A DNA stretch of 20,373 nucleotides from a virus. The stretch spans positions 1 through 20,373 of IMG/VR virus record IMGVR_UViG_3300035698_009557; one strand, written 5' to 3'. The translations under genes and the position numbers were made by a program. A model generated the notes under the pieces. The model was given only the letters and a program-made list of their open reading frames with translations, was not told where the DNA came from and searched no databases. Positions 7,077 through 14,604 of this stretch are shown here, in pieces. Numbering within the stretch: the stretch's first letter is position 1; every line of letters begins with the position of its first letter.

Positions 7077-7928
7077 ATGCCAAAAGACCATAAAGATATG
7101 TCACTTGAAGAATTAAAGAAATATATTGAAGACAATCATAATAATGGAGAATTAGTAGACAATGATGAGGTCCTTGTAGAGGATCAGGAGGTAGTAGAAG
7201 AAGACAAGGATAAGGAACAAGGAGCAGATGAAGCAGCTACGGCAGCTGAGGGTGCCACTGATAAAGAGGTAGAAGTAGTAGATCCTAATAAGGCTAAGTT
7301 TGACGGTAAGTCAGCAGAGGAATTACTAAAGATAATCACAGATCAGCAAGTATTTATCTCAAGACAAGGAAATCAAATAGGTGACTTTAAGAAGGCTCAA
7401 GATGCGGCAGCTTTGGCTACACAAAAGAAAGCAATTGAGGAAAACGACTATGATGATAAACAAGTTAACTTTATTAAGTCACTTGTCTCTCAACAAGTAG
7501 CAGATGAGCGATCTAAGGCAGATACTAAAGCAACAGAAAGAACTCAGGACATACTTAAAGATAATAATACAGCTTATAATAATTTAAAAACTGATCCTGT
7601 TGTATTTGCTAAACTTCGACCATTCTTAGATGAAGCTTATAATAAAGCTGGAGAAGGAGCTTTATATCAACCAGGATGGGTTCAAAACCAAGTAGCAGCA
7701 GCTGTTAAGAGAGTTATGTTAGGAGAAACAGTTTCTGTTAAAAAGGCGGATAATAAGGGTAAAGATTCAGATGACTCAGTAGCTAAAAGAAAGAAAGCAG
7801 CTGTAATGAACTCTGGAGCAGCAAATGGAGGCACTACTGTAAAAGACACCAAAAAAATGGGATCAGAGGAATACTTAAAATACATGACCTCTAAATTTGG
7901 ATTAAAGGATACAAGAACAGGAAAATAG
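7077..7928 (+). CDS. Probable capsid scaffolding protein
   Basis: Scaffolds direct coat-protein assembly and leave before or during DNA packaging. This 283-residue protein has the usual features: a very acidic disordered N-terminal region (about residues 25-70), then FDGKSAEELLKIITDQQ with a coiled-coil-like segment to about residue 150. It ends in a Lys-rich tail (KADNKGKDSD... SVAKRKKAAV) that could bind coat protein. It lies directly upstream of the major capsid gene. GGACAGGAGGAG (7058-7069) is a strong ribosome binding site. A rho-independent terminator follows 13 bases after the stop. The function comes from composition and position, not from a recognised family motif. Confidence 0.75.
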   Translation: MPKDHKDMSLEELKKYIEDNHNNGELVDNDEVLVEDQEVVEEDKDKEQGADEAATAAEGATDKEVEVVDPNKAKFDGKSAEELLKIITDQQVFISRQGNQIGDFKKAQDAAALATQKKAIEENDYDDKQVNFIKSLVSQQVADERSKADTKATERTQDILKDNNTAYNNLKTDPVVFAKLRPFLDEAYNKAGEGALYQPGWVQNQVAAAVKRVMLGETVSVKKADNKGKDSDDSVAKRKKAAVMNSGAANGGTTVKDTKKMGSEEYLKYMTSKFGLKDTRTGK

Positions 7929-7940
7929 AAAGACATATAT

Positions 7941-7969
7941 ATGGCCCTTAGCGGGGTCATTTTATTTTT
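7941..7969 (+). terminator. Rho-independent terminator after scaffold gene
   Basis: A seven-pair stem joins 7941-7947 to 7954-7960, with one G-U pair and a six-base loop. It is followed by TTTATTTTT. It closes the portal-to-scaffold unit directly before promoter-like box copy 2. Confidence 0.8.
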
Positions 7970-7993
7970 ACCACCTATATTAAGAATGGAGAC
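7969..7993 (+). promoter_or_regulatory. Late-promoter-like box, copy 2 (capsid unit)
   Basis: TACCACCTATATTAAG followed by AATGGAGAC starts at the very end of the terminator T-run. It is the only promoter candidate for the major capsid gene, whose coding region begins about 225 bases downstream. The terminator-then-promoter order isolates capsid expression from the upstream unit. Confidence 0.75.
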
Positions 7994-8216
7994 CCTTAAT
8001 TGGATAACCTCCATATCAGTAATAAACTTCGTAATACCACGCAACAAGGAGCATCTTCTTAGATATAACTCCATTAATTAGATATAAGAATTTAAACTAA
8101 TGGATACCTTTTTGGTACAACCCACGAGTATAATTCAATAAATGAATTATGACACATAACTTAACTTGTGTCAATCTTAGGTAATATTTTACCAAAAACC
8201 CAAGGAGTGAAGTCCT
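7994..8216 (+). promoter_or_regulatory. Structured 5' leader of the major capsid gene
   Basis: This non-coding stretch carries several short inverted repeats. ATGGAG (7986-7991, in the box) pairs with CTCCAT (about 8009-8014). TCCATTA (8070-8076) pairs with TAATGGA (8098-8104). Further downstream lie TACC/GGTA around 8105-8117, GACACA/TGTGTC (about 8150-8171) and GGTAA/TTACC (about 8180-8193). The direct repeat TTAGATATAA lies at 8059-8068 and 8078-8087. The leader ends with AAGGAG (8202-8207), the capsid ribosome binding site. Such a leader could stabilise the abundant capsid mRNA or control translation. No riboswitch family is recognised. Confidence 0.5.
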
Positions 8217-9326
8217 ATCGCAGATCAACAATCGACTCATGCATCCCTCTCTAGTGTAGTTAATACTTACTATGAAAAGCAGATGTTAGAAGTCTTTGAA
8301 CCAGAAACACATTTTTATAGATTAGCATCAAGAAGAACCACAATAGCAACAAGTTCAGGTAAGACAGTAGAATTTTCAAAATATCCATCAATTGCAGCAG
8401 TTGCATCAGATGATACCTCAGAATTAGCATCAACTCAAACGTATCAATCAGCTGAAGTTATTACAGCAACAGTTAGAAAAAGAAGTAGATATGTACAAAT
8501 TTCACACATTGCAGATATTATAGCTTTTGGTGATCCACTACAGCAAGCAATGAATAACTTAAGAGAATCAGCAGTTAAAACTCTTGATATTCTTGTAAGA
8601 AACGACATGGCTTTCGTAGTTGCAGACGTTGCAAATTATTCAGGAGTAAACGCTCAGAATTTAGCTATTGATAATGGTGGCACTCTTCATTCATCAGGTG
8701 TTACAGCAAGATTATGGACTACTGATCAGAATAACGGTACAACTGTTCCAACTAAAGGTTTTGATATGTGGCACAATAAAGCTGACTTAGCACAGTCTAG
8801 TACTGTTGTTTCAATTGCTAAATCTGCTATGACTTTCAAAACAGTTCAATCAGCAGTTAATAGACTTCAGGGTAGAAATATCCCAATGGTTAATGGAGCG
8901 TATCAAGGTATTGCTCATCCAACTACTATTTACCAACTACGAACATCAGCTGGTCTTAAAGGTTGGTTATCTCCTACATCAGCAGATGGTGGAAAAATTA
9001 ATCCAACAGATGAAGGAACTATCGCAGGCGTTAATTTCCATAGATCAACTTTAGCTTACAGATATCCATTGTCAGGTGATACATTAGTGGCAAGTTCAGG
9101 TGCAATTTTCGGAACATTGATATTTGGTTCAGGAGCTTATGGTACTATCGATATCGCGGGTGCAAATTCTGGTAAAGGTTTCAGTGTTCTAATGAAACAA
9201 GCTGGACCAACCACTACAAGTGATCCAACCGGAGTTATTAAGACAGCAGCATTCTTACTATACGGTGCAGGAAAAATTCTTGATAAAACAGCAGGACTTT
9301 GGGTAGTAACTACTGAAGTTGTATAA
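8217..9326 (+). CDS. Major capsid protein, N4-gp56 type, probable ATC start
   Basis: This is the shell protein, about 369 residues with the start used here. It resembles the N4-gp56 major capsid family: an N-terminal YYEKQMLEVFEP helix, then GKTVEFSKYPSIA, the RKRSRYVQISHIADI segment and AVKTLDILVRNDM. The first ATG in frame is 8283, but it has no ribosome binding site and would cut off 22 residues that read like a normal capsid N-terminus (ADQQSTHASLSSVVNTYYEK). AAGGAG (8202-8207) is nine bases before ATC 8217, where a homologue would be expected to have ATG. An in-frame stop at 8208-8210 excludes longer versions. A terminator follows. Confidence 0.87.
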   Translation: MADQQSTHASLSSVVNTYYEKQMLEVFEPETHFYRLASRRTTIATSSGKTVEFSKYPSIAAVASDDTSELASTQTYQSAEVITATVRKRSRYVQISHIADIIAFGDPLQQAMNNLRESAVKTLDILVRNDMAFVVADVANYSGVNAQNLAIDNGGTLHSSGVTARLWTTDQNNGTTVPTKGFDMWHNKADLAQSSTVVSIAKSAMTFKTVQSAVNRLQGRNIPMVNGAYQGIAHPTTIYQLRTSAGLKGWLSPTSADGGKINPTDEGTIAGVNFHRSTLAYRYPLSGDTLVASSGAIFGTLIFGSGAYGTIDIAGANSGKGFSVLMKQAGPTTTSDPTGVIKTAAFLLYGAGKILDKTAGLWVVTTEVV

Positions 9327-9350
9327 GTTTTTGTAGAATAGAATAAATGA

Positions 9351-9380
9351 AGGGAGGGGAGAAATCCTCTCTCTTTTTTT
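9351..9380 (+). terminator. Strong rho-independent terminator after capsid gene
   Basis: A ten-pair stem (9351-9360 with 9365-9374, two of them G-U) closes a GAAA tetraloop and runs into seven T residues (9374-9380). It ends the capsid transcript. Box copy 3 begins about 20 bases downstream. Confidence 0.9.
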
Positions 9381-9401
9381 GTGCATTAAAATATTAAAAT
9401 T

Positions 9402-9426
9402 TACCACCTATATTAAGTATGGAGAC
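9402..9426 (+). promoter_or_regulatory. Late-promoter-like box, copy 3 (sugar cassette)
   Basis: TACCACCTATATTAAG followed by TATGGAGAC is placed after the capsid terminator and ahead of the SpoVG-like gene. It is the only visible promoter candidate for the ten-gene cassette that extends to 16405. Confidence 0.75.
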
Positions 9427-9466
9427 TAATGAATATAAAAAATTGATATTAAAAGGTGGTGAAGGT

Positions 9467-9712
9467 ATGATAACTAAATGTAAATTAACAAAAATAGAAC
9501 CCAGGCTAGGAGTAGTCGGGTTCTTTTCGTGTAATTATTACGACTTACACTTAGAATCAATCGCAGTAAAGAAGAAAGAAGACGATACAATTTATTTAAT
9601 GTGTCCAGGAAAAAAGGTGGATAATAAAGTAATACAATACTACTATCCAATATGTTCTGACCTATACAATGAAATTTTGGACGAAGTATTAAAGATGTTA
9701 AATAATGACTAG
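9467..9712 (+). CDS. SpoVG-like protein
   Basis: This 81-residue protein resembles the SpoVG family, small site-specific DNA/RNA-binding regulators common in Firmicutes and their phages. The order of segments fits: an N-terminal strand ITKCKLTKIEP, then a hydrophobic strand, then YDLHLESIAVKK, then YLMCPGKK (compare the family's MPSK), then YYYPICSDLYNEILDEVLKML, where the family has HPI followed by a C-terminal helix. The longer frame from ATG 9419 is rejected because that ATG lies inside promoter-like box copy 3. ATG 9467 has AAAGGTGGTG seven bases upstream. As first gene of the sugar cassette it may regulate that unit. The family call is from memory of the pattern. Confidence 0.6.
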   Translation: MITKCKLTKIEPRLGVVGFFSCNYYDLHLESIAVKKKEDDTIYLMCPGKKVDNKVIQYYYPICSDLYNEILDEVLKMLNND

Positions 9713-9721
9713 GAGGAAGAC

Positions 9722-11431
9722 ATGAAATTAGATATTTTTATACCATGTACAAGAAGTAATAAATTAGATAGATTAATTCAATCAGTTATTGACCAGAAGA
9801 TTGAAGGAACAAGGATTAGTATTTATAATGATTCTGGAAATAAAGAAGTAAATGATATAGTTTCTAAAGCTATGGGAAATCAAGCAACTGTTTCAATTCA
9901 TTTACAGCAAAGGTTTGGAAGAGATTCCAATAAATGCAAAGGAGCCTCATTCGCACGTAATCAAGCTTTTGAGATGACTTCAGAAGATGAAGATACAGAT
10001 GGTCCAGCAGAGTACCTATTATTTATAGATGATGATTGTATTTTAATGCCAGGGATAATCCAGAACATGATTGATATCATGGACAAGGACTCTGGCATTT
10101 CTTTTGTTTATGGAGACTATGAATTTGATTCAGGTAGTGTATTTAAATCAAGAAAGTTTAATCCATACGTGTTAAGAACTCACAATTATATTCCAACAAT
10201 GTCACTTATGAGAAAGAAAGTTTATGAGAAAGTTAAAGGGTTTAATGAAAATCTTGACTACTTTCAAGATTGGGCATTCTTCTATCAAGCGGCAAAGAAG
10301 GGATTTATTGGTAAGTATCTACCAGAGGTAATATTTAAAACATCAGACGCAGACGAAGGATCTATTTCTGGAATTAAATTATCTCTAAACGAAAAGTCCA
10401 AGATTTGGAGAAAGGAAAATAAAGTTAAAGACTCTAAGCTTGTAGTTACTACTTTTGCAGCACAACTACAAGCAGAGCAAAGAGCTGAAATGTTAAATGC
10501 AGACTATGCTGGCATGATGAGTTCATCAGCAGGTGTATTCCCAAATAACTTAAGATTTGATAATTGGGATTGTTCATATATGATTGGCACATTTAATTAT
10601 CCAACTACAGCTTTAATCAATCACATGAATGCAATGGTAGGTCATAAAATAATGCATTTCATTGGTACAGATGTCTTTCAACTAAGAGAAAAGCATGCTT
10701 GGATAAAATTACAACTAATTAAAGATGAACTCATAAGAAGAAAGATTAGAGTACTATCTAATTCTGAGGTTTTAAGAGATGAACTCAATCAGATAGGAAT
10801 AGAGAATAAATTAGTATATACACCAATTTATAACATTGATAGGTTCCAAATGTCAACAACACCAGAACAGTTCACAGTGGCTGTGTATTACTCTGATACT
10901 CCAAATATGAATTTCTTAGATGTACGTAACGATCCATTAAATAACAATAACAATGAGTCTAATATGTACCTTATATGGGAAGTAGCTAAGGCAATGCCTA
11001 ATATTAAGTTTAAGTTCTTTGGTGGACCTGCAGTATTTAAGACAGAGAACGTAGAGTTTTGTGGAAGAATACCAAGTAATAAAATGCCAGAATTTATAGA
11101 ATCATGTTCAATGGTTTTAAGATGCACGGTTCATGATGGTTTTCCACAACTACCCATTCAGTTCTTATTATCTGGACGTGGCGCTTTAGCTTCATATCAA
11201 GGAGAGGATTTAAAGTATGTAGACAAATTAAGCTTTACTGATATTCTACATTATGAAAATTGTAAAAATGAAGTAATGGATAGAATTGATATTTGTAGAA
11301 AGAGTCCACAGGGATTTCAATACAATGCTTTAATAAGACAGTATTACACTGAATTACTAAGTGTACCCACCTATAGGAAAGAAATAAAAAAAATAATGAA
11401 GGAGTTTAAAAATGTCAAAAAACAAAAATAA
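9722..11431 (+). CDS. Two-domain glycosyltransferase (GT-A plus GT-B-like)
   Basis: The N-terminal part (about residues 1-215) is a GT2-type GT-A domain. It has LDIFIPCTRSNKLDRLIQSV at the start, a metal/nucleotide-binding FIDDDC motif at 101-106, and QDWAFFYQAAKKG, which corresponds to the acceptor-side ED motif. The C-terminal half (about 300-530) looks like a GT-B fold transferase, with NIKFKFFGGPAV, FCGRIPSNKMPEFIESCSMVLR and HDGFPQLPIQFLLSGR. The 569-residue protein may therefore transfer two sugars. AGGAGG (9712-9717) precedes the start. It overlaps the next gene by 20 bases. Targets could be virion proteins or host surface glycans; the sequence does not say which. Confidence 0.82.
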   Translation: MKLDIFIPCTRSNKLDRLIQSVIDQKIEGTRISIYNDSGNKEVNDIVSKAMGNQATVSIHLQQRFGRDSNKCKGASFARNQAFEMTSEDEDTDGPAEYLLFIDDDCILMPGIIQNMIDIMDKDSGISFVYGDYEFDSGSVFKSRKFNPYVLRTHNYIPTMSLMRKKVYEKVKGFNENLDYFQDWAFFYQAAKKGFIGKYLPEVIFKTSDADEGSISGIKLSLNEKSKIWRKENKVKDSKLVVTTFAAQLQAEQRAEMLNADYAGMMSSSAGVFPNNLRFDNWDCSYMIGTFNYPTTALINHMNAMVGHKIMHFIGTDVFQLREKHAWIKLQLIKDELIRRKIRVLSNSEVLRDELNQIGIENKLVYTPIYNIDRFQMSTTPEQFTVAVYYSDTPNMNFLDVRNDPLNNNNNESNMYLIWEVAKAMPNIKFKFFGGPAVFKTENVEFCGRIPSNKMPEFIESCSMVLRCTVHDGFPQLPIQFLLSGRGALASYQGEDLKYVDKLSFTDILHYENCKNEVMDRIDICRKSPQGFQYNALIRQYYTELLSVPTYRKEIKKIMKEFKNVKKQK

Positions 11432-12173
11432 GAGTAAGAGTAAGGCATTAAAATTAGTTCCATTACTAGACGAACCAGTTTTAGAAAAAGACTTAACTCT
11501 ATCATTTGTAATGCCAGTCTATAATGAACAGGCAAATATAGCTGATAGCATAAGGTCTTTATTCTCGCAAAATATTCCTGGACAAATAGTAATTATAGAT
11601 GATTGTTCTACTGATCAGACTTTGGAAATTATAGAAACTTTTAGATCAAGAATAGAAGATAAGAATGGGATTATAATTAAAAATACCAAAAGGAAAGGAT
11701 CAGCATGGTGTAGAAATCTTGGAACAAATAAAGCATCAGGAGATATTATACTTGTATGTGATGCCGAGGTTTATCCTAAGGAGAGATCTGAAGCAGCTAT
11801 TGAGATTTTTACAAAACATAAAGAATATGGAGTAATGTATTCAGCTTATCAATTGAGACCTGCAAATGACTTATACAATGTTTTCGAAGTTCCAGTACAA
11901 GAGTGGGATTTTGAAAGTAAATGTACTATCTCACATCCGAGTGTATGTTATAGAAGATCAGTAGCACTTTCTCATCCATATCTAGAGGAAACATTGGATT
12001 CTGATCTATTTGAATTTATGTTACTAGATATGCATAAGGCTGGGGTTAAATTTGCACCTTGTAATAATGTTTTAATGAAAAAGATAGAAGGTAATACAAA
12101 TAGAGACATGACAGCTTCTAAGGAAATTAAATCTGCCAAATATAAAGAATATGGTCTGGAGGTTAAATTATAA
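11412..12173 (+). CDS. GT2 family glycosyltransferase
   Basis: This is a typical GT2 (GT-A fold) sugar transferase. After a Lys-rich N-terminal tail (about residues 1-14), FVMPVYNEQANIADSIRSL (32-50) is the first nucleotide-binding strand and helix. IDDCSTD (62-68) is the classic GT2 motif, and CDAEVYP (116-122) stands where DxD normally lies, here read as DAE. No membrane segment is seen, so the enzyme is probably cytoplasmic. The 253 residues suit a single catalytic domain. The ATG has AAGGAG upstream and lies inside the previous gene. The stop shares a base with the next start (TAATG). Confidence 0.85.
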   Translation: MSKNKNKSKSKALKLVPLLDEPVLEKDLTLSFVMPVYNEQANIADSIRSLFSQNIPGQIVIIDDCSTDQTLEIIETFRSRIEDKNGIIIKNTKRKGSAWCRNLGTNKASGDIILVCDAEVYPKERSEAAIEIFTKHKEYGVMYSAYQLRPANDLYNVFEVPVQEWDFESKCTISHPSVCYRRSVALSHPYLEETLDSDLFEFMLLDMHKAGVKFAPCNNVLMKKIEGNTNRDMTASKEIKSAKYKEYGLEVKL

Positions 12174-12361
12174 TGATTATACCAAGTATTAAAATTACCT
12201 CAAAGGAAATCGTGTTAACTATACCAATTGATTCAATTAATGATGATTTTGGGCATATTTTAAATGATGGATATAACAAAATGTTTAAAGATGCAATAAA
12301 TAGTAGATCAGGTTGGAAAATACCGTATGAAAATATAAGAAATAAATTAGAGGAGAATTAA
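12173..12361 (+). CDS. Small hypothetical protein
   Basis: I do not recognise this 62-residue protein. It starts with strand-like IPSIKITSKEIVLTIPI and ends in a helix. The preceding gene ends in TAATG, which gives this gene its start, and CTGGAGG lies upstream, so translation is likely. It is followed after one base by the next small gene. It sits within the sugar cassette with no indication of a catalytic role. Confidence 0.65.
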   Translation: MIIPSIKITSKEIVLTIPIDSINDDFGHILNDGYNKMFKDAINSRSGWKIPYENIRNKLEEN

Positions 12362-12362
12362 A

Positions 12363-12644
12363 ATGAGTAATGATAAAACAAAAGCCCCAAGAGCAGATAA
12401 CAAGTTAGAAGCAGTATTGCAACATATTTCAATGGATATAGAAGATGTAACTGATTTAGTTAATAAATTAAATATAATGATCGGCTGCCTTATGACTGAT
12501 GAACACCCAGCGCTCGATTCTCAAAAAAATGACTCTGTTCAGCCACCAGAAGGAGATATTTATGGAAAAACTGATCATTTAAAAAATCAATTAGATAGAT
12601 TAAAAGATAAATTACATAGTACTCTTGATAGAATAGACCTATAA
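12363..12644 (+). CDS. Small hypothetical coiled-coil protein
   Basis: I do not recognise this 93-residue protein. It has two predicted helical parts, EAVLQHISMDIEDVTDLVNKLNIMIG (about 16-41) and LKNQLDRLKDKLHSTLDRI (about 73-91), joined by a Pro/Gly/Asp-rich linker. The second part reads as a short coiled coil, so oligomerisation is plausible. GAGGAG (12351-12356) precedes the start. It lies between the glycosyltransferases and the DUF1617-like gene and might belong to virion assembly rather than sugar chemistry. Confidence 0.65.
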   Translation: MSNDKTKAPRADNKLEAVLQHISMDIEDVTDLVNKLNIMIGCLMTDEHPALDSQKNDSVQPPEGDIYGKTDHLKNQLDRLKDKLHSTLDRIDL

Positions 12645-12668
12645 TAAATAAAAATTAAGGAGAAAAAC

Positions 12669-13040
12669 ATGAAAGTAACACTTAGAGAAATTTACAACGG
12701 AAAAGAAGCACTGGAAAGACTTATCGTACTTAAGACACCATTTAAAACATCATACAGATTAGCAAGACTAACAGCTGAGATAGGTAAAGAGTTGGAGTTA
12801 TTTGTAGAGAAAAGAAATGATTTAATTAAAGAACTTGGCACAGAAAATGAAAAAGGTGAGTTATGGATTGATAAAGATGACCACGCAACTCTAGAAAAGT
12901 TTAATAAATCATTAAATGAAGGTATGGATCTAGAAATTGAACTTAAGACAAAGAAATTTTCACCAGAGGATTTTGGTACTGTAGAAATACAACCAACTGA
13001 ATTAATTATGTTGGAATTCATGATGGATATGGGAGACTAA
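12669..13040 (+). CDS. Phage protein resembling DUF1617
   Basis: This 123-residue protein has the pattern of a small phage family I know as DUF1617, of unknown function. It opens with MKVTLREIYNGKEALERL, continues with TSYRLARLTAEIGKELELFVEKRNDLIKELG, has a short polar turn, and closes with a hydrophobic C-terminal helix (TELIMLEFMM). In other phages such genes are found near structural genes. AAGGAGAAA lies upstream of the ATG. The match is from memory and should be confirmed by a profile search. Confidence 0.55.
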   Translation: MKVTLREIYNGKEALERLIVLKTPFKTSYRLARLTAEIGKELELFVEKRNDLIKELGTENEKGELWIDKDDHATLEKFNKSLNEGMDLEIELKTKKFSPEDFGTVEIQPTELIMLEFMMDMGD

Positions 13041-13045
13041 AAGTT

Positions 13046-13672
13046 ATGAGATTTAAATCACAGGAAGATTCTGAGAATTATCATAAAAATAATTACAAAT
13101 CATCAGGTGTATCTAAGGGGAGGTACTCTTTTGGTACTTCTTCTTATAATCTTGGTAGATGGGTAGCAGATCAGGTTCTACCTAATTCTAAAGTATTAGA
13201 TTGTGGGTGTAATTCTGGTGTACTCGGTAAATTATTAAAAGATAAAAATTGTTACATAAATGGAATTGATATAGTACCTTCATTAGTAGAAGAGGCTAAG
13301 AAAAATGGGATATATGCAGAGGTTGGCTCAGTATGTAACCTTGAGAGCTTTAAAAACAAACAGTTTGATTGCGTAGTGTGTGTAGAGGTTCTAGAACATC
13401 TATTTGACCCTATTAAGGCAATTAAAGAGGCTCACAGAGTACATAAGAAGGGTGGTATGTATGTTATGAGCTTTCCAAATGGCTCTATAGAGAAAATTAA
13501 AGGATTAGGAGACTATCATCATAAAGATTACTCAATGAATGATGTATTATCACTAATAAATAAAGCAGGTAAGAATAAATTTTCTGACCTTATAGTCTAT
13601 GAAATCCCAAGATCTCAAAATGGAGTACAAGGATCAGAAGCTCATTGGTATGGATTTAAACTAATTAAATAA
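13046..13672 (+). CDS. SAM-dependent class I methyltransferase
   Basis: The protein has a Rossmann-type methyltransferase domain. Motif I is VLDCGCNSG (50-58), the acidic end of strand 2 is GIDIV (D75), and the post-motif VCVEVLEHLFDP (111-122) is typical of Methyltransf_11/23 enzymes such as UbiE/UbiG-like ones. GGMYVMSFPNG (137-147) fits strand 5. The 208 residues cover the whole domain. It sits among glycosyltransferases, so the methyl acceptor could be a sugar or capping residue, but the substrate cannot be read from the sequence. GGGAG (13031-13035) lies upstream of the start. Confidence 0.85.
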   Translation: MRFKSQEDSENYHKNNYKSSGVSKGRYSFGTSSYNLGRWVADQVLPNSKVLDCGCNSGVLGKLLKDKNCYINGIDIVPSLVEEAKKNGIYAEVGSVCNLESFKNKQFDCVVCVEVLEHLFDPIKAIKEAHRVHKKGGMYVMSFPNGSIEKIKGLGDYHHKDYSMNDVLSLINKAGKNKFSDLIVYEIPRSQNGVQGSEAHWYGFKLIK

Positions 13673-13686
13673 TAAGGGAGTAAAAA

Positions 13687-14604
13687 ATGAATAAAAAATA
13701 TGATAAGACTATTGGAATTATTGGGTATGGAATGTTAGGTGAAGCATTCGAATATGTTTTCGCTCCAAAATGTAACATTTGTATTAACGATTTAGCTTAT
13801 CCAGTAGATAATAAGAAGTTTTTTTCCAAGAAAGAGGTAGTTTTAAGGTCAGATGTCATCATTGTTGGTGTACCGACCCCTTATTCGCTCTCTGATGGAT
13901 ATATACCAAATATCCTTGATGGTGTATTAACTGACCTTGATAATGAGGCTAGAGAGGTTGGATTAATAGCTGTTGTGCTAATTAAGAGTGCTATGTTACC
14001 GTCTCATGTAAAGGAAGTTAGTAAAAAGTATAAAAACCTGGACATTTTAGTATCTCCAGAGTATTTATCAGGAGCAGCTAATATTGCGGATAATGTTCAT
14101 TCAAATATTCACGTAATAGGTGGAAGTACAGATAGCTATAACTTAATAAAGGACATTATACTAAACCATTCAATTTTAAACTGTACATGGTCTAATCCAG
14201 AAATACATCATTGCTCAGCTGTTGATGCCGCACTTATTAAATATGCAGAGAATACTTTTTTAGCTATGAAATGTGTTTTCTTAAGTAGGATACATAAATT
14301 ACATGAAAAGATTAAAACACATGATAGTGTAAGCTTTAATAAATGGATTTCACTATGGCAACTAGATCCTAGAATGGGTTCATATCCTTATAAAATACCT
14401 TATCCAGGTCCATTTGGTGATGAATTAGGATACGACTCCCACTGCCTTCAGAAAGATTCATACGCTTTAGAAGAGGAATTTGAGAGACAAAATGTAGATT
14501 CAGGGATTATCTCAAATATAATAGATGACAATCTTGATCTTAAAAAGGACTTTTTTGATGGAACATGGAGAGGAAAGGCAACTTCTGGTGGACTAATAGA
14601 ATAA
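13687..14604 (+). CDS. Short UDP-glucose/GDP-mannose dehydrogenase-like protein
   Basis: These enzymes oxidise a nucleotide sugar to its uronic acid with two NAD+. The NAD-binding GYGMLG is at 13-18, VGVPTPYS (60-67) and KSAMLP (100-105) follow, and SPEYLSG (123-129) carries a catalytic Glu. K185 and N189 in KYAENTF and C253 and D257 in SHCLQKD keep the spacing of the known catalytic residues. The protein has only 305 residues, where the family usually has about 400-450, and the C-terminal UDP-binding domain appears absent. It may act on an unusual substrate or pair with another subunit. GGGAG precedes the start, and the stop shares a base with the next gene. Confidence 0.8.
   Translation: MNKKYDKTIGIIGYGMLGEAFEYVFAPKCNICINDLAYPVDNKKFFSKKEVVLRSDVIIVGVPTPYSLSDGYIPNILDGVLTDLDNEAREVGLIAVVLIKSAMLPSHVKEVSKKYKNLDILVSPEYLSGAANIADNVHSNIHVIGGSTDSYNLIKDIILNHSILNCTWSNPEIHHCSAVDAALIKYAENTFLAMKCVFLSRIHKLHEKIKTHDSVSFNKWISLWQLDPRMGSYPYKIPYPGPFGDELGYDSHCLQKDSYALEEEFERQNVDSGIISNIIDDNLDLKKDFFDGTWRGKATSGGLIE

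Noticed and set aside
7986-8081. Short ORF of about 31 residues starting in box copy 2
   Set aside because: Its ATG is part of the promoter-like box, there is no ribosome binding site, and the region is better explained as the capsid leader.
9419-9466. N-terminal extension of the SpoVG-like gene from ATG 9419
   Set aside because: This ATG lies within promoter-like box copy 3 and has no ribosome binding site; ATG 9467 does.
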